Positions 1-13,500 of a DNA stretch of 60,000 nt are shown one piece after another. Position 1 is the stretch's first letter. The number at the start of each line of letters is the position of its first letter. The DNA comes from Owenia fusiformis. Its lineage: Eukaryota > Annelida > Polychaeta > Sabellida > Oweniidae. Made by a program: the position numbers and the translations under genes. The notes beneath the pieces are model-generated. The model made no database searches, was not told the origin of the DNA, and was given only the letters and a program-made list of their open reading frames with translations. The DNA lies in the NCBI GenBank assembly GCA_903813345.2, contig CAIIXF020000006.1, forward strand, positions 27,165,936 to 27,225,935, written 5' to 3'.

Positions 1-175
1 TATACATAATGCCTTGGTCACATTTGCTCCGATTTTCACTACGCCGCCTGGCCGATTGAGTATTTTGTTCAAAATTGAATACAATATTATTATTATTCAA
101 TGCTTTATTGTATTAAAAATCCCTTTCGGGTAAGTGTACAGCAAATAATGATAAAATAAAAACTAAAACTATACA
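1..175. other. Left edge, nothing recognised
   Basis: AT-rich sequence with no coding or repeat signal that I can support. Confidence 0.5.
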
Positions 176-1511
176 TGATACGACGTCAGATACTGTACAT
201 CGCGGCATTTTACTGCATTTTTACATGCGTACTTACTTTTAAAACCGCAATATCTCGACAGCAAAATCATATTTTTCTACAATTTTTCGTCATCAGTTGA
301 ACACGTATGTCCATGAAATATTTTGCCTTACAGCATGGAATTCCAAATAACTGATTTGGGACTTTTTAAATGAGAATCACGCAAGCCGTATTATGCGACT
401 TTCTATGCTAAAACCGGGTGTGGACTGAAACATTTTGAAGAAAAATGATTTTGATTTTAAACGAAAAATGAAGATAACCTTTTCATTTCTTAACAGATCT
501 TTCTCAAATTTTCACAATATTTAAATTCACCATTTTGGAAAAGACAAACAGATTCTGTGTGATGACGTCATAATATAACAATGCTAACTTAACGCTTATA
601 TTTATGCAAAAAAGTGTGGACAGGCAGAATTTCGTACCAACAAGATATATATTTTGGTCAATTAAACATTAAATCGTTTGAAAGGTGAATTATTCTTTTT
701 TGATTCCTGAAAGGCATATCATATTCTATATTTTTATCAGAAAACTATATCATTTCGATTAAAATTCAGTCTGTAAGAAGCATAAAGTTAGAGAAATATG
801 AAGTGAAGCCATGTGAAAAATTCACAAAATTACGTTTCATTTTTTGAGTTCAAATATTTCTAATTAAGGGATAAACATTCCAAAACATTCCAATGTTTCA
901 GCATGTTCTTTTAAATATATCCCTTACTACATACAATTAATTTCATTTAATTTGAACCAGTATATATTGAGATAGACATCATTTTATCACCGCAACCCAA
1001 AGTGAAGCCTTTACAAAATAAGACGTTACACCGTTGGAGTATTATATGTTCTCCTTTATTATTCATTGCTTTAAATAAATAAAACTAAATATTCGAGTTA
1101 AAATAAATTACAAATAATGCATTTAACAATCCTTAATATCTTCCCGTCTGTGTATATCAGTTGAATATGACAAGGGGCACTGTGAAAGAGTCTAGAAAGA
1201 CGGTGCGACAACGAAAGCGCAGGGCCGAAAAGCGCGACAAAGAAGAAAACTGGTAGGGTTTGAAATGTCTACTTTCTGGTGATTCTAATTCTGTATATCG
1301 TGACACAACCTTTTTGAATATAGAATTGTATTGAAGTGCACATTAATCTGAACAAAACTTGAAGTTTTTAAGAAGATTCCACGAATATTAAAACTTCTGC
1401 AATTACTTGGAGGAGCATTGCGCATATTTATCGCGTAAATCTTTGCATTTTGTCGGTGAAATGAACAATTACAATGTTACGCCGTGATGTACAGTATCTG
1501 ACGTCGTATCA
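176..1511. mobile_element. TIR element, 1.34 kb, 31-bp terminal inverted repeats
   Basis: Left end 176-206 (TGATACGACGTCAGATACTG...) is the reverse complement of right end 1481-1511 with one mismatch. ATACA at 171-175 and 1513-1517 may be a target duplication, one base off the right end. No transposase is recognisable, so it is probably non-autonomous. A short ORF at 1167 encodes a Lys/Arg-rich 29-residue peptide. Confidence 0.7.
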
Positions 1512-1551
1512 CATACAATTACAATAACATACAATGCAAATTTTACATGAC

Positions 1552-3176
1552 ATACGAGGGTATATCATAAAGTTCTCATAATATCTCTCTAATTTTTTTA
1601 TTTTTCAATATAATCTGATGAATTTTTCACAGAATGTGTAGTATAGAATGTTGTATTAATTTATTAAAAAATATTTAGTATAACAGAAATATTATTTAAG
1701 AAATGGTTGCCATAGTAACCGGAAATCAAGGCACCTGGGGCAAATAAAAAATTGTGCAAGAATAGTCCCAACTAACCATGTTTAAATGCATGATAAGTTA
1801 TCAAATAAGCTATGAAACACATCAAAATGTTAATATCATAAGTGTTCTTGACTGTTTTGAACTATTATAATGGTCAAGTGAATTGTGTGATCCCATAATG
1901 GATGATTGTAATGCTTCATTAGAAGTGATGTTAGACACCACAACTGTTTTGTCAAATATTCCTAGGAAAGTCGATTTTCCCCTTTAGTTCATCTTAAATA
2001 TGTTTAGACCATACATAGGGTGTACTTTTGTTGATATCTTTGCAACATTTTTGTTTTAGATCATCTATAGTATGAGCAAAGGATTTTTCGAACTTTTTAT
2101 CAGTATGAATTTTTATTTTTCTGATGATCTCTGCATCTATGCATGATCTTTCTCAGTCATTTCTGATCATTAAGCTTTGATTCTCAGAGTCTGGTATCAC
2201 ATGTATGAAGCATGTAAGCATCCCCTATGACATCACACAATTTACATGCTCAATTTATTTTATAGTAAAAGCATTTAAAGGAATATTCCTTGCCAAACCA
2301 TCTCTCTCCTCATATGGTAGCTATAACCATATATATGCTTGCCATGTTTAGCAAAACACGCAAAAATGTTTTGATATGGTCAAATTTGATCACTTAGAAA
2401 TGTGATGCTCAATTCCAGTAAGCTGCCATCTTTTAAAATTTCACACAGGAAGTGATGTCATCGACTCTCAACTTTGCATATAGCATTAGGTGAGGAGCTA
2501 TTAAGAATTACAATACCAGCAAAATATTCTTTTTCAACTTTGTATCTTATTTAATCCTTCTGAAAATCTCTTCTTTTATTCTAAGTTGACAAGCCCTGAA
2601 AATATTTTTGCACAGAAAGTAATGATCACTTGTCTAGAAGTGATTTTGTGCTACTTTCCTATACTGTTATGGGCAAGGTTATAGAAGTTGAGAGTTGATG
2701 ACATCACTTCCTGCAAGAAATCTTAAAAGATGGCAGCTCACTGGAAATTAGCACTAGATTTTTAAATGATCAATATTGACCATATTAAAACATTTTCCCA
2801 TGTTTTGCTAAATATGGAAACTATATATATGATTATAGCTACCATATCAAGAGAGAAAGGGTCTGGCAAGGAATATTCCTTTAACAACATATTCAAAATA
2901 ACATTTTGATGTGTTTGATAATCTATTAGAGTTTATTATGAATGTAAACATGGTTAATGAAGCTTATTCTCTCAATTATTTTTATTTGCCCCGGGTGACC
3001 TGATTTCCCGTTACTATGTCAACCATTACTTATCTAATATATCTGTTATACCAAATATTTTTGAATAGATTAATACAGTATTCTATACTGCAGATTTTAT
3101 GAAAATGTCATTAGAATATACTGAAAAATAAAAAATTAGAGAGATATTACGATAACTTTATGATATACCCTCGTAT
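1552..3176. mobile_element. Foldback element 1 (long imperfect palindrome)
   Basis: The end ATACGAGGGTATATCATAAAG at 1552 returns inverted up to 3176. The two arms, each about 0.75-1.0 kb, pair throughout; examples are GGAATATTCCTTGCCA near 2280 and its complement near 2875, and GATGGCAGCT near 2730 against AGCTGCCATC near 2420. The centre is near 2560-2690. ATGAC at 1547-1551 and 3178-3182 is a candidate 5-bp target-site duplication. No protein is recognisable. It lies downstream of gene A. Confidence 0.8.
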
Positions 3177-4242
3177 AATGACAATATAATGCGATTGACT
3201 GATCATTAGATATATATACCAAACACTACTATTAGCCTACATGTATATATTTATATTGTTAATATAGTTGATCTCTTTTCAATTATTTCATAAAGGTATT
3301 TTGCAAAGGTGATACACATGTTACCCTCAGCATTAAACATATAATAAGCCTTTCCTTCGAGAGTCAATAGAGTTAGATTTGGGCGAATTGAGTTTAACGT
3401 ATCAAGGTATTCATATCTCATTTTTATCCAATTTTTGGCATTCAAAAATAAAATGAGTTTCCGTACCAGTGTTGATTTTACATAACTTTATTGGTCTTGT
3501 ATATCTTCCTCGCTCTATTTCTAAATTGGAAATTCTTCATTTTTCATTATTGAACGAAACATGGACTGGGGCATATCTGATCAAGGCATAAAGGACCGTG
3601 CTTTTTGACGGAATGTTTTCAATAATTGGTTTAAGAGAAAAATAATGTTTGCACTCGTTAAATGTATATTCTATCGGTTTGTTATTTTACTTGGATTAAA
3701 ATAGAGATAAACTTTTATTAATGAATCCTATGATTGGAATCTGGCCAAAATATCATTATTTATTTATTTGTCTATTATCATAATCATTTAGTTTAACATT
3801 AACAGTGTTGACTGTAATTCTTACTTCAGTCAAAATTCTTTGTGTTAGAATAAAATTGGGACAACATTGTGCTTTTTATTATTAGAATCGTAAGTTTCAT
3901 GGACATACATGTATTATATGATTTGTTTAAAAAACTAGAAGTAAGGGTTCCCATGCAAAAATGTAATTTACGTCATGATGATAGGCTGATTGCGAATTGT
4001 GTGTCGAAACAAGTCGAGGTAAGAATGTATCATAAATGGCAGCAAAAGTTACAGGATGGCATACATCATGAGCAGTACTGCTTTTTCTTAGATTGAGAGC
4101 TACTATGGCAAAAAGAATTACAGATCAGTCACATTTCTAAAGTATTTTTCTAAAGTAACGGAAAATATTACATGCATAATGTAATGTAGAATCTTCAACC
4201 ACATGCTTTTACGTTAGACAGGATACAATATGTGTTGAAACT
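3177..4242. other. 3' flank of gene A
   Basis: AT-rich. Open frames at 3251-3445 (minus) and 3869-4096 (plus) lack recognisable domains or paralogues and are not called. The first AATAAA on the minus strand below the gene A stop that I noted is near 3875-3880, about 363 nt away. Confidence 0.4.
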
Positions 4243-4502
4243 CTAAACTCTCTCACAATATTGTTCCATTCCTTTGGCTCTCCACCGCATCCTCCACAAA
4301 CCATTATACGAACCCTCAGTGATAAACAGCTCATTTGTGCCAGGCTTAAAATGAATGTTAGCACCCATTGTAAAGGGACACTTTACACGACAAATCGGCG
4401 TGCCTCCATGAGGACCGAAGACATGCAGAAAGCCAAAATTATATTCTGCTACTATAAGGTGTCCTTTTTCGTCAAAATCCATTCCATCAGATCTGCTGTT
4501 TT
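4243..4502 (-). CDS. Gene A exon 8, C-terminal propeller exon and stop
   Basis: Phase-1 entry, ENSRSDGMDFDEKGHLIVAE, ending GMEQYCERV and TAG. Asp of DGM is the conserved metal ligand. It carries the two cysteines (VKCP and QYCERV) that C and D lack. Confidence 0.92.
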
Positions 4503-7500
4503 CTGTAATAAGAACTATTTTAACTATGATACCATCCACAAACCTGTGACGATACCTTTAAATGCAGCTTATAAAGTTAATCTCACAAAATGAACAAACA
4601 GTTTAAATATGTTATAATTAAAATAAGGTACATGGTAACAATATAGCACCCTGGACACCTGTAGACAGGGCCGTCTTAATATTTACGCAGAATGCCCAAA
4701 AACGAATCAGTTGTAAACGTTCATGCGTACAAACATCCTAGAAATTTTCAGATGAATCCCTGAAGCGGGGTGCCTTGAAACCTGTAGACAAGCCTCGAGA
4801 AACAAACTTTTAGGACAGAAAACCAAAATTAGCGCCTTCAAACGGTTGAACAGAAACGAAGGGTGCTATGATAACGGGGGTTCCCTCTATAATTTTGAAT
4901 GCTTTAAAATGTCTTCGTTATTCTTTAGTTTTTCTTGCAAAAGTATCCAGGGCAAATATTAATTGCCATGGCCAGTTATTTTACAAAACCCATTTCTCCG
5001 AGGGTATACATTTATGATAGAGTTCCCATGATACGAATGACAGCTCCTACCAGGTAGATTTCCCCAAACTTGCTTGTTTTCAATCTGACAAGGACCAACG
5101 ATATCAAAGCTCCATATGGGTGAGGTTTTGTTGTCGGACTCTCCTAGAATTAGTTTCTTTGGAGTCCCGTTGATGTCATGTTGTACAGCTACACCGTTTG
5201 GCCACAGGAATCCAGTGGCCAGCTTCATAAGCTCATCGGTAGTCCTGTTGTAACAATACACACTCCCAAATGGATCCTTAAAATGACATGGGTGAGAAAT
5301 AGAAACGGCTTGAATGAAATAAGTTGAGTATGCCAGTCCGACAGGGTTGAGATATTTCGTATATATATATAATCAGAGGCTATCATTATTGAATTATCTC
5401 CATATCATTTATTGTGAAAGCATTTTGACGGACCAATTGGCCATTAGTAAAAAGTGAATCGTCTGATTTGATATTTTTGTGCACAATTTGTTAGACGGAA
5501 AATTCGGGTTGATGTGTGACCATGTTTATTCAAAAACATGAATCAACTCTCTGAATTTCATTACCCATTTATTCGTATTTTTACAATTTTATGTTTTTCT
5601 AATCCGGGCATTATAACTAACAGACGAAGAGCAAAATTAGTTTCATTGGAAAACATTTTTGGGGGATATTTTCTCGAGGCGTCCAACATATGAAACATAG
5701 ACACAAATACCCATGATAACATTTTGGGTTATGAAGTTATGGTTTTGACGTTGTAAAATCTAGAATCTATAATATCATGACTTTATCAAACGTGTATTTA
5801 AACTAATATTTAAACAGGCACTATGTATATTTCTGAAAAATAAAAATAAATTATCTTTAAGACATGTAACTCACACACACACATTTTGATTTGGTTTAAT
5901 ACTGAAGCGAGAGAAAAATAAATCGCATTGAAAATAGCATTTGAAGTTCAGAGATCCAAAAAGTGAATTCTTTCTTTTCACAAAATGTATAATTTAAATA
6001 ATGAATTTAAAGATGGCGTTTGGTTGAAGATTCTATCAAAAATGAATGAATATATGGAACGGATCCGTTTCGGTAGCTAGGTTGAATAATGCAGCAACTT
6101 ATTTCCAATCGTCTAAACATGCAATAAAGCGTTTACCTCATTTGACATTGTAAGGTTATGCGGGGCAATGGGACCCAATGAGGCAGAAATCCATAGATTA
6201 CCATGATAGTCGAATATGAGATCATTAAACCCTTGCGAAGTTTCATTCTTGATGTCCATGGTTGCCATCTGCATTGTATAGTTAAAGAAAACATCGATTA
6301 ATTTTATTTATTTTGGTGTGAATATAATTGTTAAGATGCAATATTGCTTATTTTAGTAACTATAAGGAGGTCATACGCTGTCAGCATGGAATCAACGGTT
6401 TTAAACTGGCTTTAAAAAGGTGATTTTTAAAGCCCGTTTGTGTAAATGACGTATTTGCATTCGAACTGAACTTCAAAAAGCCGACTTTTAGTACGTTAAA
6501 ACAGCTTTTAAAAACCTGTTTTTGAAAATCATATCGATAAAGACGTTCACACTCATCAATTCAGAGTATATGCATTGTTCTTCTCTTTGCTAAAAACGTA
6601 GCGTTTTTTAAAGTGAAGCCAGTTTACAAATCGTCTCGCTTCATTTAATACAACAACCACAACCTGAATTCGAAATTATTGAATACAGTCTTTTCATAAT
6701 TACGTTATGCATGGTATTCTTGGATGATTTATGTAAAAATAAGAGAAACTGAAAAGTAAAATCTGACAATATTTCAAGTCTTATGTTTGGAGGCAGAATA
6801 ATTCTAAAATAGTGTATTGAACTGTTTTAGCTTACTTGACGAAAAGTGCCATTTTGTGTCACTTTTAGTAAGCCATGTCTCGCATCAGCAACCCAAATAT
6901 TATTCTCGGGATCACACTGCATTCCTACCGGCATCCCAACAATTCCACCAACTGTTGGCTCAAGAAACACAATTGCCTGCGCATGAGAGTAAAAAAAAAA
7001 GATATTATCACATGTTTTTGATCATTTCTTCTAATATGCTACAGTACTGTATATGCCCTCATTTTTGCAAAAAAACAAAATCCGGGTTTCCTTTTTTTGA
7101 AATTTGTTTCGATTTGAAGTGCAAAACAGATCACCTGTCAAAATAGTATAGTACCAACATCAATCGGTTATGCCTAAGTCTAGGAGAAATAAGAACGAAG
7201 TCTGCATAGTGGCAAAGTTTGAAGTTTAAAAGTTTAAAAATGTCCCACATCAAATTCAGGAACTATTTCCCAGTGTTACCACTCACTTTTTGACATTAAT
7301 TAGTCAATTAATTAATTTATTATATCATTTAATATCATTAATATACATTACGAGCACTACCGTTAACGGTATACCGACCTGCGAATGGACACGAACTGCC
7401 CACGCAGTCGTACGATTTTAAATGTTCGCCGCTCGGATAAAGTTTTGTGTATGCAACTCCTACAAGTTATAGATAGACCGCAAAATCCTCTGAACATGAT

Positions 7501-10500
7501 CATCGTACGTGAAACGGCTCACCGTGTGTCCATGCCGTGAGCCATCAAAATTATTCAACGGTTGCGACCGATGAGAAAACAAATGAATGAATAAAAACAA
7601 CACGCGTCTCGAACTTGCAACCTCGTGATTACGGCACCCAACCGCCTAGCCTGAACGTGCCGGCGCTCAAGCCCTCTCGGCGAACTCGACAACCCCAAAA
7701 AAGAACGTTTTGTTAGTCGATTTGACTAGAGGCAGCTGATGTTAACGCTCAGACACACCAGAGGAAGCACCCTACCCTTTTTCCCCTTTGGCACTAGTGC
7801 TTATATACCTTTTTGTCACACAAAGTCGCAAGGGGGGGGGGCGTTTTTTATTCTCAGATTTCAACAATGTTGGTAGTGTTGTAAACCTTATTCAACTATA
7901 CTTCCAAAAATATTAGTTTTCAAAATAGAAGCCCGACAAAGGTAAACAACAAAAATCTAGATCAGCGTTACCCAGCGGTGTATATTTTTAATAGTTTTGT
8001 GATTAATTATTGTTTTTCAAAATAACTATTGTACCAATCATAATTCGGCAAGACAATGGATAAATACTTGATTTTGGTATTAAATATTATATTACTATTA
8101 ATTCAATATCATTTCCTTCGATGATTTTGACTGGCAATGGCGTATAAATCGAATTAATGAAAATGAAAGAATGGGGGAGATGAGAATAACTTTAAAAATT
8201 CATAATAAAGTCAACGGTGGTTCGATTTTCATGAAATGAAGCTTTTTGGGAAGGGAATTCATTATGACTTGGTGATTATCAATCCGAGAAATAACAATCA
8301 CTTTGTATTTTCTTCAGTATTAGAATCAAGGTAACTATCAATGTTCATGAATTTCATTTTTTATTGGCATCATCCCGACTACAAGTATCATACTTTTCCG
8401 CTCTACACAAATCACATTGGTTTTTACGCCAAAAAAGACATAAGGGTTAATACGTAAGCAGATAGAAAATCATTAATAAAAAGTTATATTCTATTCATAA
8501 AATGCAGTGACAAAGAATATACATCGTTCTATGAATCCATACTTGCTTATTTTGTAACTCCACTTTAAGGATTTGACCTGCGTGGACTGCAGTCATGTAG
8601 AATTGTCCATCTTTGGTGAAAATAGGACCTTCGGCACCATCGTGATTGCCAACTATTTGTTCAATAAGTCGCTGTAAAATAAAGGACAAACACGGTCATT
8701 GCTCGGTTGTTATGATGACGATCAACTCTGAACGTGAGATATCTCTAATAATACGAATGAGCATTTTTACGATCTGATTTCGGATCTGTTCCATATATCA
8801 TATGTCATTTCAATGTATCTTTATAGATTGATGCATGGCATGTATGAGATGTATAAGAAAATTGACAGTCTAATAACAAATAACATAACAGAACTGTTTG
8901 TAGTCTAATCACAAATAACAGAGCAGAACTGTCTAATAACACATAAGTGCGAATAAGTACAAAAATGCGAATGGGCTACCTGATGTTTTGGCATTAAAGT
9001 AATAGTATAGTAGGAACAAGGGGTTCCCATGCACCCATAAGGTGTGAATAAGTTACATACATTTTTGTAATCCCTAGGGTGTCTATTTAATGAATTCATT
9101 TGTAAACATTGCCAACTAATGTCCCATAGTACTTTTATGGCGGCATTCAGTTACCATGGTTACGCATCTTTAGACATCTTACCTTGGTATCTTAAATCAT
9201 TTGTAGCTCTGTCATTATTTGATCTATAGAAATGATATTGGTACCAAATTGAACCTCGTTAAATTTCCAATAAATTTCTGATATTCAATTATGCAAATTA
9301 TCTAATTTGCATAAATAATGACGTCATCAATCTATTTTTGGTTCAGAATTTCCAACTATAGCAACGTATCTATTAGAACTGAGGCCGTATGGCAAAATTT
9401 CTGAAAGGTTTTGTCCTTTTTTCTATTAGTAGAAGGTATAAGCAACATAAAAGTGAAAACAGATTCAAAATTGAATCAGTATTACGAAAGTTATGTAACT
9501 TTCGAGGCAGCTATCGTGAATGTCATTATTTGACAATAATATACATTACGTCTTACCTTGGAGTCTTGAATCAATGTAGCTTCGCCATTATTTGGTCTAT
9601 AGAGATGATATTGGTATCTGATTAAACCTTATTAAATTTACTATATGGTTACAATATTAAGTTATGCAAATTAGCTAATTTGCATTAATTGTGACGTCAT
9701 CAATCCATTTTTGGTTCAGAATATCCTAGTATAGCAACATATCTATTAGAACTGAGGCCTTTGACAGAATGTGTGCATAGTTTTGTCCCTTATTTGATGA
9801 GTGGAAGATATAAGCAACATTACAGAGACAACAAATCATCAAAATTGGATCAGAATTAACAAAATTATCCAGCTTTGGAGGCAGCTACTGTGAACGTCAT
9901 TGTTTGACAATTTTAAAAAGAATATTAAATTAACAAAAAAAGTAACAACCATAGTTGTTTCAATCTTATTGAGTAAAAATGTGCATGTATTGAACTGAAC
10001 TAATAAGTATGTGGAAAGGTTACATGTATTTTGACTATCATTCACAGGGGTCAAAATGGTTATCTCGACCCTGTATATTAAAGCTCCAATCTTATAATTT
10101 ACCATGCACTTTCAATGATTCATATAAATAATATACATATAGTCTGATTTTCATCATATTCTTCATATTATTGATTCTTAAAGCATCTGAAGCATATAAC
10201 ATGATTAGAAGTGAAGATGATTCATCATATGGTTTATGTAATATTTCTAACATTTCAGATGCTATGGTAACATCACTTGATAATGAGGTTTTTACATTTC
10301 CCGTTCTTAATGAGTTAAAAGAAAGTTATTCTCCCTATAAATAGTCACATGAATTTGTTTAAAAATTTTTTAACTTAATTTAACCCCCTCCTGACAGCCC
10401 CCATATTTGAAGATTTTGGTGAAACCTGGCAAAATACATTAATTATTATGTTCCAGAAGCCCCCAGAAGCTATATGATGGCCCCCAGTGGCCCCAAGAAT

Positions 10501-13500
10501 CTATACAGGGGCCCCAAGTGGCCCCCAGAAGGTATACGATGGCCCCAAGAAGCTATACAAGGGCCCACAGAAACTATACTGTGGTCTCCAGAAGCTATAT
10601 GGTGGCCCCAAGTGGCCCTCAGAAGCTATGTGATGGCCCCCAGAAGATAATTAGTGGCCCCCAGGAGCTATACGGTGGCACCCAGAAGCTATACAGGGAA
10701 CCTCAGTGGCCCCAAGAAGCTATACGATGGCCCCCAGAAGCTATACAGCAGCCCCCAGAAGCTACACGATGGCCCCCAGAATCTATATGAAGGCCCCCAA
10801 TTGCTCCCAGAAGCTATACAGGGCCCCCAGTGGCCTCTAGAAGCTAGACGGTGGCCTCCAAAGCTATATGGTGGCCCATTGGGGGACACTGTATAGCTTC
10901 TGGAGGCCATCGTATAGCTTATGGGGGCTACCGTATAGTTTCTGCGGGCCCTTGCATAGCTTCTGGGGGCCATCGTATAGCTTCTGGGAGCCACTGTGGG
11001 CCCCTGTATAGCTTCTGGGGGCTACAGTACAGTTTCTGCAGGCCCTTGCATAGCTTCTGGGGGCTATCGTATAGCTTCTGGGAGCCACTATATAGCTTTC
11101 GGGGCCCCTGGGGGCCACCGTATAGCTTCTAGGGGCTACTGGGGGGCCCTTTATAGCTTCTGGGAGCCATTGGGGGCCACCATATAGATTCTGGGGGCCA
11201 TTTTGTAGCTTCTGGGAACCACCATATAGCTCCTGAGGGTCACTATTTAGCTTCTGGGGGCCATCATATAGCCTATGAGGGCCACTGGGGGCAAACCGTA
11301 TAGCTTCTAGGGGCTACTGGGGGCCCTTCACATCTTCTGGAAGCCATTGGGATACATCATATAGATTCTGGGGGCCATCATGTAGCTTTTTGGGGCTCCT
11401 GTATAGCTTCTGGGGGCCATCGTTTAGCTTCTTAGGGCCACTGGGGTCCCCTGTATAGCTTCTGGGAGCCACCATATAGCTCCTGGGGGCCACTAATTAG
11501 CTTCTGGAGGCCATCATATAGCTTCCGAGGGCCGCTGGGGGCCACCATATAGCTTCTGGAGACCATAGTATAGTTTCTGGGGGCCCTTGTATAGCTTCTG
11601 GGGACCATAGTATATCTTCTGGGGGCCACCGTATAGCTTTTTGGGGCTACTGGGGGCCCCTGTATAGCTTCTGGGCGCCACCGTATAGCTCCTGGGGGCC
11701 ACAGGGTTTCCTTTATAGCTTCTGGGAGCCACCGTATAGCTCCTGGGGGCCACTATTCAGCTTCTGAAGGCCAACATATAGCTTCTGGGGAGTACAGTAT
11801 AGCTTCTGGGGGCCACTTAGGGCCCCTGTATAGATTCTTGGGGCCACTGGGGGCCATCATATAGTTTCTGGGGGCTTCTGGAACCTAATAATTAATGTAT
11901 TTTGCCAGGTTTCACCAAAATCTGGGAACCCCTTGTTCCTACTATACTAATGGGACCTCACAATGTGTAATGTTTTGTTTCAGGAGCTTTATAACTTCAT
12001 TGCCAACAAAAGCTTCTGGGGGCTTCTGGAACCTAATAATTAATGTATTTTGCCAGGTTTCACCAAAATCTTCAAATATGGGGGCTGTCAGGGGGGGGGT
12101 TAAATTAATTAAGTTATAATTTTTCTAAACAAATTCATGCGACTATTTATCTCTAAAGCAAAGGGAGAATAACTTCCTTTTAACTCATTAAGAACGTGAA
12201 ATGTAAAAACCTCATTATCAAGTGATGTTACCATAGCATCTGAAATGTTAGAAATATTACATAAACCATATGATGAATCATCTTCACTTCTAATCATGTT
12301 ATATACTTCAGATGCTTTAAGAATCAAGAATATGAAGAATATGATGAAAATCAGACTATATGTATTCTATTTATATGAATCATTGAAAGTGCATGGTAAA
12401 TTATAAGATTGGAGCTTTAATATACAGGGTCGAGATAACCATTTTGACCCCTGTGAATGATAGTCAAAATGCATGTAACCTTTCCACATACTTATTAGTT
12501 CAGTTCTATACATGCACATTTTTACTCAATAAGATTGGAACAACTATGGTTGTTACTTTTTTTTGTTAATTTAATATTATTTTTATAATTGTCAGACAAT
12601 GACGTTCACAGTAGCTGCCTCCAAAGCTGGATAATTTTGTTAATTCTGATCCAATTTTGAAGATTTGTTGTCTCTTTAATAATGCTTATATCTTCCACTC
12701 ATCAAATAAGGGACAAAACTATGCACACATTCTGTCATACGGCCTCAGTTCTAATAGATATGTTGCTATACTAGGATATTCTAAACCAAAAATGGATTGA
12801 TGACGTCACAATTAATGCAAATTAGCTAATTTGCATAACTTAATATTGTAACCATATAGTAAATTTAATAAGGTTTAATCAGATACCAATATCATCTCTA
12901 TAGACCAAATAATGGCGAAGCTACATTGATTCAAGACTCCAAGGTAAGACGTAATGTATATTATTGTCAAATAATGACATTCACGATAGCTGCCTCGAAA
13001 GTTACATAACTTTCGTAATACTGATTCAATTTTGAATCTGTTTTCACTTTGATGTTGCTTATACCTTCTACTAATAGAATAAAGGACAAAACCTTTCACA
13101 AATTTTGCCATACGGCCTCAGTTCTAATAGATTCTTTGCTATAGTTGGAAATTCTGAACCAAAAATAGATTGATGACGTCATAATTTATGCAAATTAGAT
13201 AATTTGCATAATTGAATATCAGAAATTTATTGGAAATTTAACGAGGTTTAATTTGGTACCAATATCATTTCTGTAGACCAAATAATGACAGAGCTACAAA
13301 TGATTTAAGATACCAAGGTAAGATGTCTAAAGATGCGTAACCATGGTAACTGAATGCCGCCATAAAAGTACTATGGGACATTAGTTGGCAATGTTAACAA
13401 ATGAATTCATTAAATAGACACCCTAGAGATTACAGAAATGTATGTAACTTATTCACACCTTATGGGTGCATGGGAACCCCTTGTTCCTACTATACTATAA

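Noticed and set aside
3251-4096. ORFs at 3251-3445 and 3869-4096 as a gene downstream of A
   Set aside because: No domain, no paralogue in the window, no splice-supported extension.
4261-4593. 110-residue plus-strand ORF overlapping gene A exon 8
   Set aside because: Antisense shadow of a firmly supported exon.
7601-7690. Functional tRNA gene on the minus strand
   Set aside because: A- and B-box-like words exist, but no acceptor stem or anticodon arm can be formed; a SINE is the better reading.
10518-11753. Several overlapping frames on both strands with MAPRSYT-type repeats, looking like repetitive proteins
   Set aside because: They all arise from the CCCCAGAAGCTATA minisatellite and change strand where it inverts; no start context, no splice logic.
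9389-13111. Two near-identical 78-residue ORFs on opposite strands
   Set aside because: They are the same sequence in the two arms of foldback 2; the left one starts inside the repeat and has no domain.
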